DNA from: Diogma glabrata
Lineage: Eukaryota > Arthropoda > Insecta > Diptera > Cylindrotomidae
Assembly (NCBI GenBank): GCA_963693315.1
Contig: OY856186.1
Location: 460,583,272 to 460,647,271 of the forward strand
DNA length: 64,000 bases
Direction of reading: 5' to 3'
Shown here: piece by piece, positions 39,829 to 50,081 of the stretch
Numbering within the stretch: the first letter of the stretch is position 1
Layout: the number at the start of each line of letters is the position of its first letter
The notes under the pieces: generated by a model
The model's input: only the letters and a program-made list of their open reading frames with translations
Database searches by the model: none
What the model was told of the DNA's origin: nothing
Position numbers and translations under genes: made by a program

Positions 39829-40212
39829 AACTGAAAACAAACAGTATGAGTATGTATCTACCAATAAAAATTTGCAAAACTGCAGCAATTGCATAACTGC
39901 CATTTTATTCCACAGTAATTATTTTTGTGTCCATTGAAAAACGATCTATTCCAATTTATTCCTTGAGTTTCAAGATAAAGGAAAAAAAATTATTTTGAGA
40001 TCATTTACAAACACGATGATTTGATTGTTTATTAGTTTCCTTAGGTGTTTGAAATGTAAAACATATACTAGGTAGTAAAGTTAAGCTAATGTTTTAGAAA
40101 TAATTTTGAAATAGAGACATTGTTACTCAAGGGTGCCACCCTATCGTCAAAGGGTGCCACATTATCGACGTAAACCACTTTTCCTATACATTATTCAGCA
40201 TAGGTGTTTTCA

Positions 40213-40713
40213 GACCTGCAGCCAAATTCTGCAACTGTGAAGTGGTGAAGTGTTAAAAAAAATTTCATTTCGATTTCATCATTTGTTTTTTATCATTTTA
40301 CCATTTTTGCGATTCTATATACGATTTGAGTGTTAAAAAATCTAATAACCTGCCCCGCACTGTCAAACGTCAAAAATACATAAAATTAAATGATTATTTT
40401 AACTTTTAACACAATTTAAACGTAAATTTTTACAAATTTAATTATAGATAAATATTTTAGAAATTAAATTTGAAAAATTAATCTGTATTCAATTTAGAAA
40501 TGCAATTTTTAAAAATCAAATCGCATTGACGTTATGGTGTTTTCGACATAATGTGAATAACAACAAAAGAAACGATTTCATTTTATTGCCAAATGAAAAG
40601 TCAGTGTTAACTTTATAAATTTAAAACTTCATTCACTTAGATATTTTTGCGGTGAAGTGATAAAAAAGTTATTACTTCACCGCTCCACAGTTAACAGAAT
40701 TTGGCTGCTGGTC
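40213..40713. mobile_element. ~0.5-kb MITE with GCAGCCAAATTCTG ends
   Basis: Left GACCTGCAGCCAAATTCTGC..TGGTGAAGTG and the complement of the right, GACCAGCAGCCAAATTCTGT..GCGGTGAAGT, form ~45-bp TIRs. Shorter derivatives occur at 42548-42662 and 15395. The interior is AT-rich and non-coding. Confidence 0.75.
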
Positions 40714-41215
40714 GTTAAAGAATCATTCTTGCACACTAAATAATATACCGTAAAAAAAGGTCAATATGGTATCTATAGGAATATTCAAAGTTATTAAGTA
40801 ATTGTGGTGATGGTATTCAATGCTCAACATGTTGATTCGATTAATATGGTAAAAATTTTATTTCACGTAATAACTCAAAAATTTTAATAAGTAGAAAAGA
40901 TTCTTTTTCTATTTTGCGTCTAAAATAAAGTCATTTCGATACCCAAATGCGTAACGAAATGGCTTTCATTACGATACGCAAAAGTTTTGCCTTTCAAGGT
41001 TGGACACATTGGTCATACAAACGTCAGTGAACATTAAAACGAATAATTATGTAAATAAAATTAATAAGAATATCTAAATTAAATTAAATATTTTAATTAA
41101 TTCAATAATCAGTACTAATAACAAAATTTCTTATTGACTATTTTTTAATAAAATACACATTTTTTTAAATTTCAAGACAAAAAATGCAAAATAGAAAAAA
41201 TAGTATAAAAAACTC

Positions 41216-41322
41216 GTTTCATAAGACGTTTTATCGCACTTATCCTTTAGAAAACTCCCCGCTGCGCGGGTCGTTTTCTAAACAGATTGCATGCGATAAA
41301 ATCGTCGATTATGAAACTAGTT
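41216..41322. repeat. GC-rich hairpin repeat
   Basis: GTTTCATAAGACGTTTTATC..GCA and TGCGATAAAATCGTC..ATGAAAC pair around an inner CCCCGCTGCGCGGG palindrome. It is a strong hairpin in an otherwise AT-only context. 40714-41215 shows nothing else. Confidence 0.65.
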
Positions 41323-41384
41323 TCTTAATATACTATTTTGAACCAATAACACATTTATAGGACACATTTATAAGTTATCACAAT

Positions 41385-41870
41385 TTATAAATTAAAATTA
41401 TAGGGAAATTTTTTTGCCTTAGTTTTATTTTAATTTAAACCAATGAAATTCTCTAAAATGTAATGCATCATTCAATTTCACCAATAAAATTTGAATTATA
41501 CTAATAAAAATATTTATACGTCTGGCCTACTGGGATATTAAAAATTATCATTCTAATGTTGAAATAATTCACTGTTATCAAAGTAGGCCAACGTATAATT
41601 CATAAAAAATATATAAATAAATGAAAAAAAATGGCAAAAAATTTTCTAAACGAATTCCCCTCGTTCGTTGATAAATTATCATAATTTTTTCAAAAATTCC
41701 TCAAGCAAGTGGTATTGATAAAAGCCCTCGGCTTACGGCCTCGTGCTTTTATCAATATACTTGCTTTCGAAATTTTTGGCAAAAAATTATTTCGAATTAT
41801 CACCGCCCTTGGGGAAATTACAACTGATGACCTGGTTAAAATGGTTTCTAAGTGATTTATCGTTGAAACC
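41385..41870 (-). repeat. GTAGGCC repeat, copy C
   Basis: Complement of copies A and B (TATACGTCTGGCCTACTGGG at 41515; AAGTAGGCCAACGTATAATT at 41580), with the AAAAGCCCTCGGCTTACGGC..GCTTTTATCAAT hairpin at 41714-41758 and the ATTATCACCGCCCTTGGG end near 41800. Confidence 0.7.
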
Positions 41871-41959
41871 ATTGTGATGGTTTGTTTAAGTTTTTTACGG
41901 TCGGGTGTCATCCCCAAAACGGGCGGACCGCCCGACATTTTTTATCATCATACTGGTGC

Positions 41960-42289
41960 TTTAATTCCTGCCTGATGTGTTTGTTAAATTGGTCAGATGA
42001 AGATAGAATTGATGGAAATGAAATGATTATTAAATTTGTATGTACTGAAATCTCTGATCCCATTCTTTTTTCTAAATTACATGAATATGTGAAACGTCAT
42101 ATGATGCATGGACCATGTGGTGCTCTAAATCCCAATTCTGTTTGTATGAAAGATGGTAAATGTAGGAAGAATTTTCCAAAACCTTTTTCTGAAAATACTA
42201 AAGAATCTGTGAATGGTTGGTCCTTTATATCATCGACGTGATAATGGTATGAGTGTTGATGTACGTGGTGTATCTCTTGATAATAGATA
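41960..42289 (+). pseudogene. Helitron Rep/helicase protein fragment
   Basis: The frame 41882-42241 contains LLNWSDEDRIDGNEMIIKFV, CTEISDPILFSKLHEYVKRH, MMHGPCGALNPNSVCMKDGK and CRKNFPKPFSENTKES. After one frame change, PLYHRRDNGMSVDVRGVSLD then NRY reach 42289. The HGPCG..NP.S.CM..GKC.K.FPK.F block and the following YRRR.NG..V...LDNR are the conserved segment after the Rep HUH domain of animal Helitrons. It is cut off exactly at 42289 by the TIR element that starts at 42290, and no continuation is seen beyond 43338. Flanks upstream of about 41950 are not Helitron-like, so this is a short relic. Confidence 0.85.
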
Positions 42290-43336
42290 CTAGGAGGGCC
42301 CGGCGTGCTTCGCTACGCTTATAAATAAAGTTGTTGCGTAGACATTTTGTTGACGTAGAAGCAATGATTTCAAAAAGTGGTAATGAGAAATGCTAGCATA
42401 TAATTTTTCTTTTTAAATATATGAATGAAAAATAATCAGAACTCTAGCTGATCAGTTGAGATATATAAAACATTAGCGATCAAATAAGTTTTCAAGTAAG
42501 CTTATTTGATTTCTAACTTATTTGATCGCTAATTTTTCAAATATCCGAACTGCAGCCAAATTCTGTAACTGTGAAGCGGTGAAGTGATAAAAATTTCTTC
42601 GTTTCTTTTCATTAAAAAACTTATCACTTCACCGCTTCAGAATTACAGAATTTGGCTGCTGATCAGCTAGAGTTCTGATTATTTTTCATTCATATATTTA
42701 AAAAGAAAATAGTACATTGTATATTAAGAGCAGAAAGTACGACATTGCTGCTCGTGCATGAAAGTTGCTGGTTGAGGCGTAGCCGAAACCAGCAATCATG
42801 TCAGAGCAGCAATGTTACTTTCTGCTCAAAGTATACATACTATTTTTTTAACGACTGCCGACATATTTGTTTATTATTAAAAAAGCTTAAATCATAATTT
42901 TAATTTTTAAAAAACAATATTTTTTTAAGTAAGATATGCGTTGCTAAGGAGGCATTTATATTATTTAGTTTTTGTTTAAAAAACATATCGAACGAACGTC
43001 AAGCTAAAAATTTAAATTAATAAATTATCTATTTTTAAATAAAAAATAATTCATAATATGTTATAAATTATTTAATATTATGTCTTTGTCTATTATGTCT
43101 TTTGTTTTACTTTCTGCATTAGAGCAGAAAAAATTAAAAATGCACGCTAAACAGCAAAAGCCAACTTTCTGTTTTAAAATGATAGATAGAAAACATTATT
43201 TTCTATGACAGTCGTTAAAAAATTATATTCTCGCATTTCTCATTACCACTTTTTGAAATCATTGCTTCTACGTCAACAAAATTTCTACGCAAAAACTTTA
43301 TTTATAAGAGTAGCGAAGCACGCCGGGCCCTCCTAG
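42290..43336. mobile_element. 1.05-kb TIR element (CTAGGAGGGCCCGG ends, TA duplication)
   Basis: CTAGGAGGGCCCGGCGTGCT at the left is mirrored at the right, and the arms stay similar for ~120 bp (TTGACGTAGAAGCAATGATT; AAAAAGTGGTAATGAGAAAT). TA borders both sides (42288-42289, 43337-43338). Nested inside are an inverted pair at 42405-42456 / 42659-42709, a perfect ATTAGCGATCAAATAAG hairpin (42472-42536), a GCAGCCAAATTCTG MITE (42548-42662) and a GAGCAGAAAGTA hairpin (42728-42833). No transposase. Confidence 0.8.
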
Positions 43337-43440
43337 TAATTATTATTCTCTAATATATTTAAAACTTTTTTAATATTTTTATTATGATGTTGTTTATCAC
43401 TAAGTCTTAAAACTCTTTTGAAAAAAATTTTTTTAAAGAT

Positions 43441-44609
<1,169 letters not shown>

Positions 44610-44611
44610 AT

Positions 44612-45010
44612 ATATATATGATATTTAAAAGATTAAATCAGTTGTTATATTTTATAAATCAAACAATTTAATAGCTTTTCAACTGTAATATATATTTTTA
44701 TTCTTCCTTATTTATTTGCCAAATTTTCGATGTTTCTCATCATTATCAAGGCTTATTAATAGAAATCTAAAAAACAACGTTTAATAATTAAACTATGAAC
44801 AAACATAAAAAACAAGAAAAAACAATCCCTCTGTTTGTACTTACATTAAAAAAATAAATTAAATCTATAGATTTTTGTCATAATTTAAAAAAATTCTTCT
44901 TAAAAACATTACATTTTTAATTTATCAAAATACTAAACTAATGTTGAAAAGGTGAAACGTGTTGAACATTTCTAAATTGGATTCAAGAAAAATCAAATTT
45001 CAGACTGAAA
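44612..45010 (-). repeat. Pseudo-LTR A of the PLE
   Basis: TTTAAAAGATTAAATCAGTT, GCCAAATTTTCGATGTTTCT, CATCATTATCAAGGC and GAAACGTGTTGAACATTTCT are shared at near identity with B and, inverted, C. Beyond it (45010-45360) the sequence continues into the PLE 3' UTR, shared with 48519-48840 in inverted orientation. Confidence 0.85.
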
Positions 45011-45360
45011 AAGATATATGGGAAAACGAAAAGAACATATTAGTGTTAAAAAGAGTAAACATGAGAATATATCGATTTCATATTGTTGTCGATATTCAGC
45101 AGGACTTGTCAATAGTGTTGATAAAAACAATTGTCAAATCCCGATGTTTTTAGTTATTTTAAAAAATTTTTTTGTTTCTCCAACTAGGTCTTTTTTATTA
45201 TTAATTAAATATTTTTTTTTTTTTTTCCTTCATAATCGTTAAGAAAACGGAGTTAAAAGAACCATAAGAATCTATATCAACATTCATGTTTTGTTTTGTG
45301 ATTTATTGTATGGTGAAATGTGTATAAGTGTTATAAAAAGAAGTTAAAAAGTTTTTTGAA

Positions 45361-47665
45361 TTAATTCTTTCCCTTTTGTTTCATATGTGTTTTGATAATG
45401 TTTGTGTAGTTATTCTGCATTCTATTACTATCACATTTGAAATTTGTTGTCCCATCTGTAACCAAAATGAAGGCTGATTCTTTAAACAATCTTTTGAATT
45501 TTTTGGGTTCATATTCTAGGACTAGAGCGTTATCAAAATCGAAATTATCTTGACATTCACTTGAATGTTTAGCTAGTGCAGACCTATGTTGTGACGTTGG
45601 ATATTTTTGTTGTCGAGTAACTCGAACATCATTTTTATGTTGGGATATTCTTGTTTGTAGTGTCTTAGAAGATTCACCTATGTAACATGCACTGCATCCA
45701 CATTCCACCTTGTATATGACACCCGATTTTTTCTCTTGGGGGATCTTATCTTTCAAAGGTGTGAATGATGGAAGCAATGTATTGGTTATTCTGTTGGATA
45801 TCATAGTTTTCTGGGGTTGTTTATATAAATCAGACTTTATTTTCTCCGTTAATTTTGGTTTGAAGTTTTTTGATTAGTTTAATTGGATAATTATTTTTCA
45901 GAAGAATCTCTTGAACTAAATTGATATTCTTCTGTCTAAAGGAGCTATCACTAAGGTAGAAAACTCTTTTTATAAATGACAATGCTACATTATGTTTCAT
46001 CTTGTAGGGATGAGATGAAATGTAGTTTAATAATCTATTGGAAGCTGTGTTCTTACTGTACCAATCCGTTACCATTCTATTATCTTTCCTGATTAATTTC
46101 ATGTCCAGAAAAGGTAAAATATTATGGTTCTCATATTCAACTGTGAATTTTATTCGTTCGTGAAAAGAATTAAATATGTCTCTAACTTCATCTATGGATT
46201 CTATTGGTAAAACTAATAAAAAATCATCAACATATTTTATCAAGAGAGATGGTTTTGTTTTAAGCAGAGGTAATTTTTCTTTTAGTAATTTTTCGAGAAC
46301 TATGTCTGCTAATACGGGAGAGAGGGGGTTACCCATTGGAAGTCCGAAGGTCTGTTTGAAAAGTGTATTATTGTATTGAAAATAATTACTGTTTTTTATA
46401 CATATCTCTAAAATTTCAAAGAAATCTTGTTCTGTCAGATTTGTGTTATTTTCAATTTCAGACCATCTCTCGTGGATAGCCTGTTTAGCAATGTCTATTG
46501 GAATATTAGTAAATAGTGACACTACATCGAACGAAACTAAAACTTCACCAGGCAGTAATACTGTTTTATCTAATAAATCCTTCAACAAATAAGAATTTTT
46601 GATGTTAAATTCACTATTTATTGTAAGATTGTTCAAGATTTTACAACAAAACTTCGCCAAATTGTATGTCGGGGAACCAATAGTAGAAACTATTGGTCGT
46701 AAAGGAAAACCGGATTTATGAATCTTGGGGAGACCATAGATACGGGGAGGAATTGCAGAGGCTATCTTCAACGATAATTTTTGGGCTCTGGTAATTATAT
46801 TGTTTGCACACAATTTGTCTATAATTTTGTTGCATTTATTATTGATTTTAGTTGTGGGATCTATATTTAAAGGTTCATAAGTGTTGTTGTCCGATAACAA
46901 TTCTTCCGTTTTTTGAATGTAATGGTCCTTTTTTAAAATTACCGTCTTATTACCTTTGTCACTCTTTGTTATATTTGTGTTTGGATTATTTTTTATAAAA
47001 CTTTTCAAATTCTTTTTTGCCTTTATTAAAAACTTTTCAGTTTTTGATAATTACGGATTTTTCTTCAGATGTTGAGTTATGGAATTGGTAGTTTTTGCTC
47101 TTATTTCAGATATGGTCTCGGATTTATTGAACTAGTTTAATACATTTTCTAAATCAGCCAGGAGATCAATCACTGGTAAGGATTTAGTTTCCAATGGTAA
47201 ACTGAATTTAGGGCCAAAACTAAGTAAAATGGTACAGTCTTCCGGTAAATTTTCATCGCTTAAATTAACCACACAACCATCATCAAATTTAAAATCCAAA
47301 ACATTTTGTTTGGCATATAACCTAGTGTATTTTTTGTTTAGGATATCATTATGGATTTTTTGTCTGTTCTCTAAGTGTAAAGTTTGCAAATCTAATAGTT
47401 TTTTATATCTTTCGGCGGGTAATACATTCTTCAGTCTAACATTTAATTTTCTTACCTGTCTTTCTATAGTTTTGAGGGTGTGATCACAAATTTTTATTTC
47501 TAAACTAAGAACCTTTTTAAAAAATACGGATTTCATTCTTTGAATGTTGTCATAAAATGGATGGTCTTGTTTTTCCAGAGAGTTAAAGCATTTTCCTTTG
47601 TTTAAAATAAAATTAGGAATTACGTCATTCTTTTTGCATTTTAATAAAAAAAATTTTCCTTTCAT
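45361..47665 (-). pseudogene. Penelope-like retrotransposon polyprotein (RT + GIY-YIG), two stops and one frameshift
   Basis: The reading frame runs from 47665 down. An N-terminal domain (47132-47665) rich in Lys ends at a TAG, and the same frame continues through one more TAA (in 47009-47131). It then reaches the reverse transcriptase frame of 392 residues (45830-47008). That contains SDKGNKTVILKKDHY (16-30), PRIYGLPKIHKSGFPLRPIV (88-107), LVSFDVVSLFTNIPI (157-171), FGLPMGNPLSPVLAD (221-235) and the catalytic YVDDFLLV (259-266), followed by FLDMKL. A one-base shift after about 45830 leads to the endonuclease frame (45361-45804) with SGVIYKVECGCSACYIGESS then LQTRISQHK: the GIY-YIG motif with the Arg of the active site. 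Gene order RT then GIY-YIG is diagnostic of Penelope-like elements, which prime their own target DNA. It needs only three repairs on paper, so it is young, but as it stands it is not translatable. Confidence 0.93.
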
Positions 47666-47819
47666 ATGTAGTTGTTTTTTTATTTGTTAGTTGTAAATAT
47701 TTTTTGGTTGTCCTTAAGATTCTCTTTTGCGTAGATTCAATTTTTTCTAATAGTAGACGTAATTTGTCCTCCATTTTTATTGAAAAAATTCTAATGTGTG
47801 TTTTATGCTCACACTGTTT

Positions 47820-48228
47820 TATGATATTTAAAAGATTAAATCAGTTGTTATATTTTATAAATCAAACAATTTAATAGCTTTTCAACTGTAATATATATTT
47901 TTATTCTTCCTTATTTATTTGCCAAATTTTCGATGTTTCTCATCATTATCAAGGCTTATTAATAGAAATCTAAAAACAACGTTTAATAATTAAACTATGA
48001 ACAAACATAAAAAACAAGAAAAAACAATCCCTCTGTTTGTACTTACATTAAAAAAATAAATTAAATCTATAGATTTTTGTCATAATTTAAAAAAATTCTT
48101 CTTAAAAACATTACATTTTTAATTTATCAAAATACTAAACTAATGTTGAAAAGGTGAAACGTGTTGAACATTTCTAAATTGGATTCAAGAAAAATCAAAT
48201 TTCAGACTGAAAAAGATATATGGGAAAA
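47820..48228 (-). repeat. Pseudo-LTR B of the PLE
   Basis: Near-identical direct repeat of 44617-45021, placed 5' of the PLE coding region, giving the head-to-tail pseudo-LTR layout. It ends GATATATGGGAAAAGAATAT where it joins the next fragment. Confidence 0.85.
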
Positions 48229-48518
48229 GAATATCCCAGCATAAAAATGATGTTCGAGTTACTCGACAACAAAAATATCCAACGTCACAACATAGGTCTG
48301 CACTAGCTAAACATTCAAGTGAATGTCAAGATAATTTCGATTTTGATAACGCTCTAGTCCTAGAATATGAACCCAAAAAATTCAAAAGATTGTTTAAAGA
48401 ATCAGCCTTCATTTTGGTTACAGATGGGACAACAAATTTCAAACGTGATAGTAATAGAATGCAGAATAACTACACAAACATTATCAAAACACATATGAAA
48501 CAAAAGGGAAAGAATTAA
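48229..48518 (+). pseudogene. Truncated second PLE copy: GIY-YIG C-terminus
   Basis: On the plus strand it encodes the last ~90 residues of the endonuclease (SQHKNDVRVTRQQKYPTSQH, CQDNFDFDNALVLEYEPKKF, RMQNNYTNIIKTHMKQKGKN, stop). They are nearly identical to the minus-strand copy except a Cys-to-Arg change in NFKRDSNR. It starts within the YIG-R helix, so it lacks the active site. It is 5'-truncated and joined directly to pseudo-LTR B. Confidence 0.9.
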
Positions 48519-49167
48519 TTCAAAAAACTTTTTAACTTCTTTTTATAACACTTATACACATTTCACCATACAATAATTCACAAAACAAAACATGAATGTT
48601 GATATAGATTCTTATGGTTCTTTTAACTCTGTTTTCTTATCGATTGTGAAGGGAAAAAAAAAAAAAAAAATTTAATCAATAATAAAAAAGACCTAGTTGG
48701 AGAAACAAAAAAATTTTTTAAAATAACTAAAAACATTGGGATTTGACAATTGTTTTTATCAACACTATTGACAAGTCCTGCTGAATATCGACAACAATAT
48801 GAAATAACAATAAGTGATCGATATATTCTCATGTTTACTCTTTTTAATATATCTTTTTCAGTATGAAATTTGATTTTTCTTGAATCCAATTTAGAAATGT
48901 TCAACACGTTTCACCTTTTCAACATTAGTTTTTTTTAATTATGATAAAAATCTATAGATTTAATTTATTTTTTTAATGTAAGTACAAACAGAGGGATTGT
49001 TTTTTCTTGTTTTTTATGTTTGTTTATAGTTTAATTATTAAACGTTGTTTTTTAGATTTCTATTAATAAGCCTTGATAATGATGAGAAACATCGAAAATT
49101 TGGCAAATAAATAAGGAAGAATAAAAATATATATTACAGTTGAAAAGCTATTAAATTGTTTGATTTA
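48519..49167 (+). repeat. PLE 3' UTR and pseudo-LTR C
   Basis: Inverted counterpart of 44612-45360. It includes an A-run at 48653-48670 and ends at ..ATTAAATTGTTTGATTT, next to the TA array. Compared with copy A it carries a 19-bp insertion near 48805-48825 (ATAACAATAAGTGATCGAT). Confidence 0.85.
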
Positions 49168-49168
49168 G

Positions 49169-49302
<134 letters not shown>

Positions 49303-49424
49303 CAGGGTGATTTTTTTAACCTGAAACTTTCAAATATCTCGAAAACTAAGCACTCTACGGAAAAAATGTCCATAATCAAAATTTAATCATGCCGCGGGGG
49401 AAATACATTAGTACAAAAAAATAG

Positions 49425-50081
49425 TCCAATAGTTTTTGTCAGTGGGCACGTGAACAAATACAACAAAATCCCAATTTTTTTCGTTACGTACTGTTTTCCG
49501 ACGAGTCGTCTTTTACAATCTATGGAACGGTTAATCGACACAACATGCATTATTGGAGTGCTACAAATCTGCACTGGCTTCGCCAAGTTGAACATCAGCG
49601 TCCTTGGACTGTCAACGTGTGGTGTGAAATAATTGCCAACAAACTCATAGGCCCACACATTATTGAAGGCAACTTGAATGGTCAGATGTATCGAAACGTT
49701 TTGGAAAATGAACTGCCAACATTACTTGAAGATTTGAGCTTAGAAGTGCGACAGAACATGTGGTTTCAACATGACGGTTGTCCAGCACACTATTCGATGG
49801 TAGCACGTGAAGTATTAGATCGTGATTTCAATGGTCGCTGGATCGGTAGAGCTGGTCCGGTAAATTGGCCTGCCAGATCACCAGATTTCTTTTTGTGGGG
49901 CTATCTCAAAGAGAAAGTTTACAAACAAGAACCAACAACACATGAGAATATGATTGGGCGAATCAACAATGCTTGTGCCGAAATTCAAGCAGACACATTT
50001 CTCAGTTATGTACAGTCATTTGAAGAACGGATTAATAAATGCATTGAAGTCGAAGGCCAACATTTTGAACACTTATTTTAA
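49425..50081 (+). pseudogene. Mariner/IS630-superfamily transposase, N-terminus deleted
   Basis: One uninterrupted frame from just inside the TIR to the TAA. NSFCQWAREQIQQNPNF, then YVLFSDESSF (first catalytic Asp), VNRHNMHYWSATN, WTVNVWCEIIANKLIGPHI, MWFQHDGCPAHYS (second Asp), GRWIGRAGPVNWPARSPDFF then LWGYLKEKVY (third acidic residue in SPD), and a C-terminus VEGQHFEHLF. Between SPD and FFLWG about five residues usual in this family (LTPLD-like) are missing. The DNA-binding HTH region is absent, because the frame begins directly at the inner edge of the long TIR, so an internal deletion removed it. This makes the element non-autonomous even though the catalytic part is open. Confidence 0.88.

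Larger units (their letters stand above)
37188..40185 (-). mobile_element. hAT element (ZMYM1-like), degraded
   Basis: The left end CAGTGGGGTAGCTAGCACGG has the CAGTGG start usual for hAT TIRs and is preceded by ACTTTATT. The other end is less certain: near 40110-40185 the complement reads AGTGGTTTACGTCG, and both ends carry GGGTGGCA(T/C)CC words. The transposase relic lies inside (37318-39181), and a Penelope fragment has inserted upstream of it (39380-39828). A matching 8-bp duplication was not found, so the right boundary is approximate. Confidence 0.6.
44612..49167. mobile_element. Penelope-like element complex (PLE): one long copy plus an inverted 3' fragment
   Basis: The order is: pseudo-LTR A (44612-45010), the long minus-strand PLE (45361-47665), and pseudo-LTR B in the same direction as A (47820-48228). 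Then comes a plus-strand 3' fragment (48229-48660) and pseudo-LTR C in inverted orientation (48840-49167). Direct terminal repeats plus an adjacent inverted truncated copy are the arrangement known for Penelope retroelements. Both outer edges abut TA repeats. Confidence 0.85.

Noticed and set aside
46176..46379. Plus-strand frames opposite the Penelope coding region (also 47229-47483)
   Set aside because: They are antisense shadows of the RT and N-terminal frames on the minus strand, which contain the recognisable motifs.
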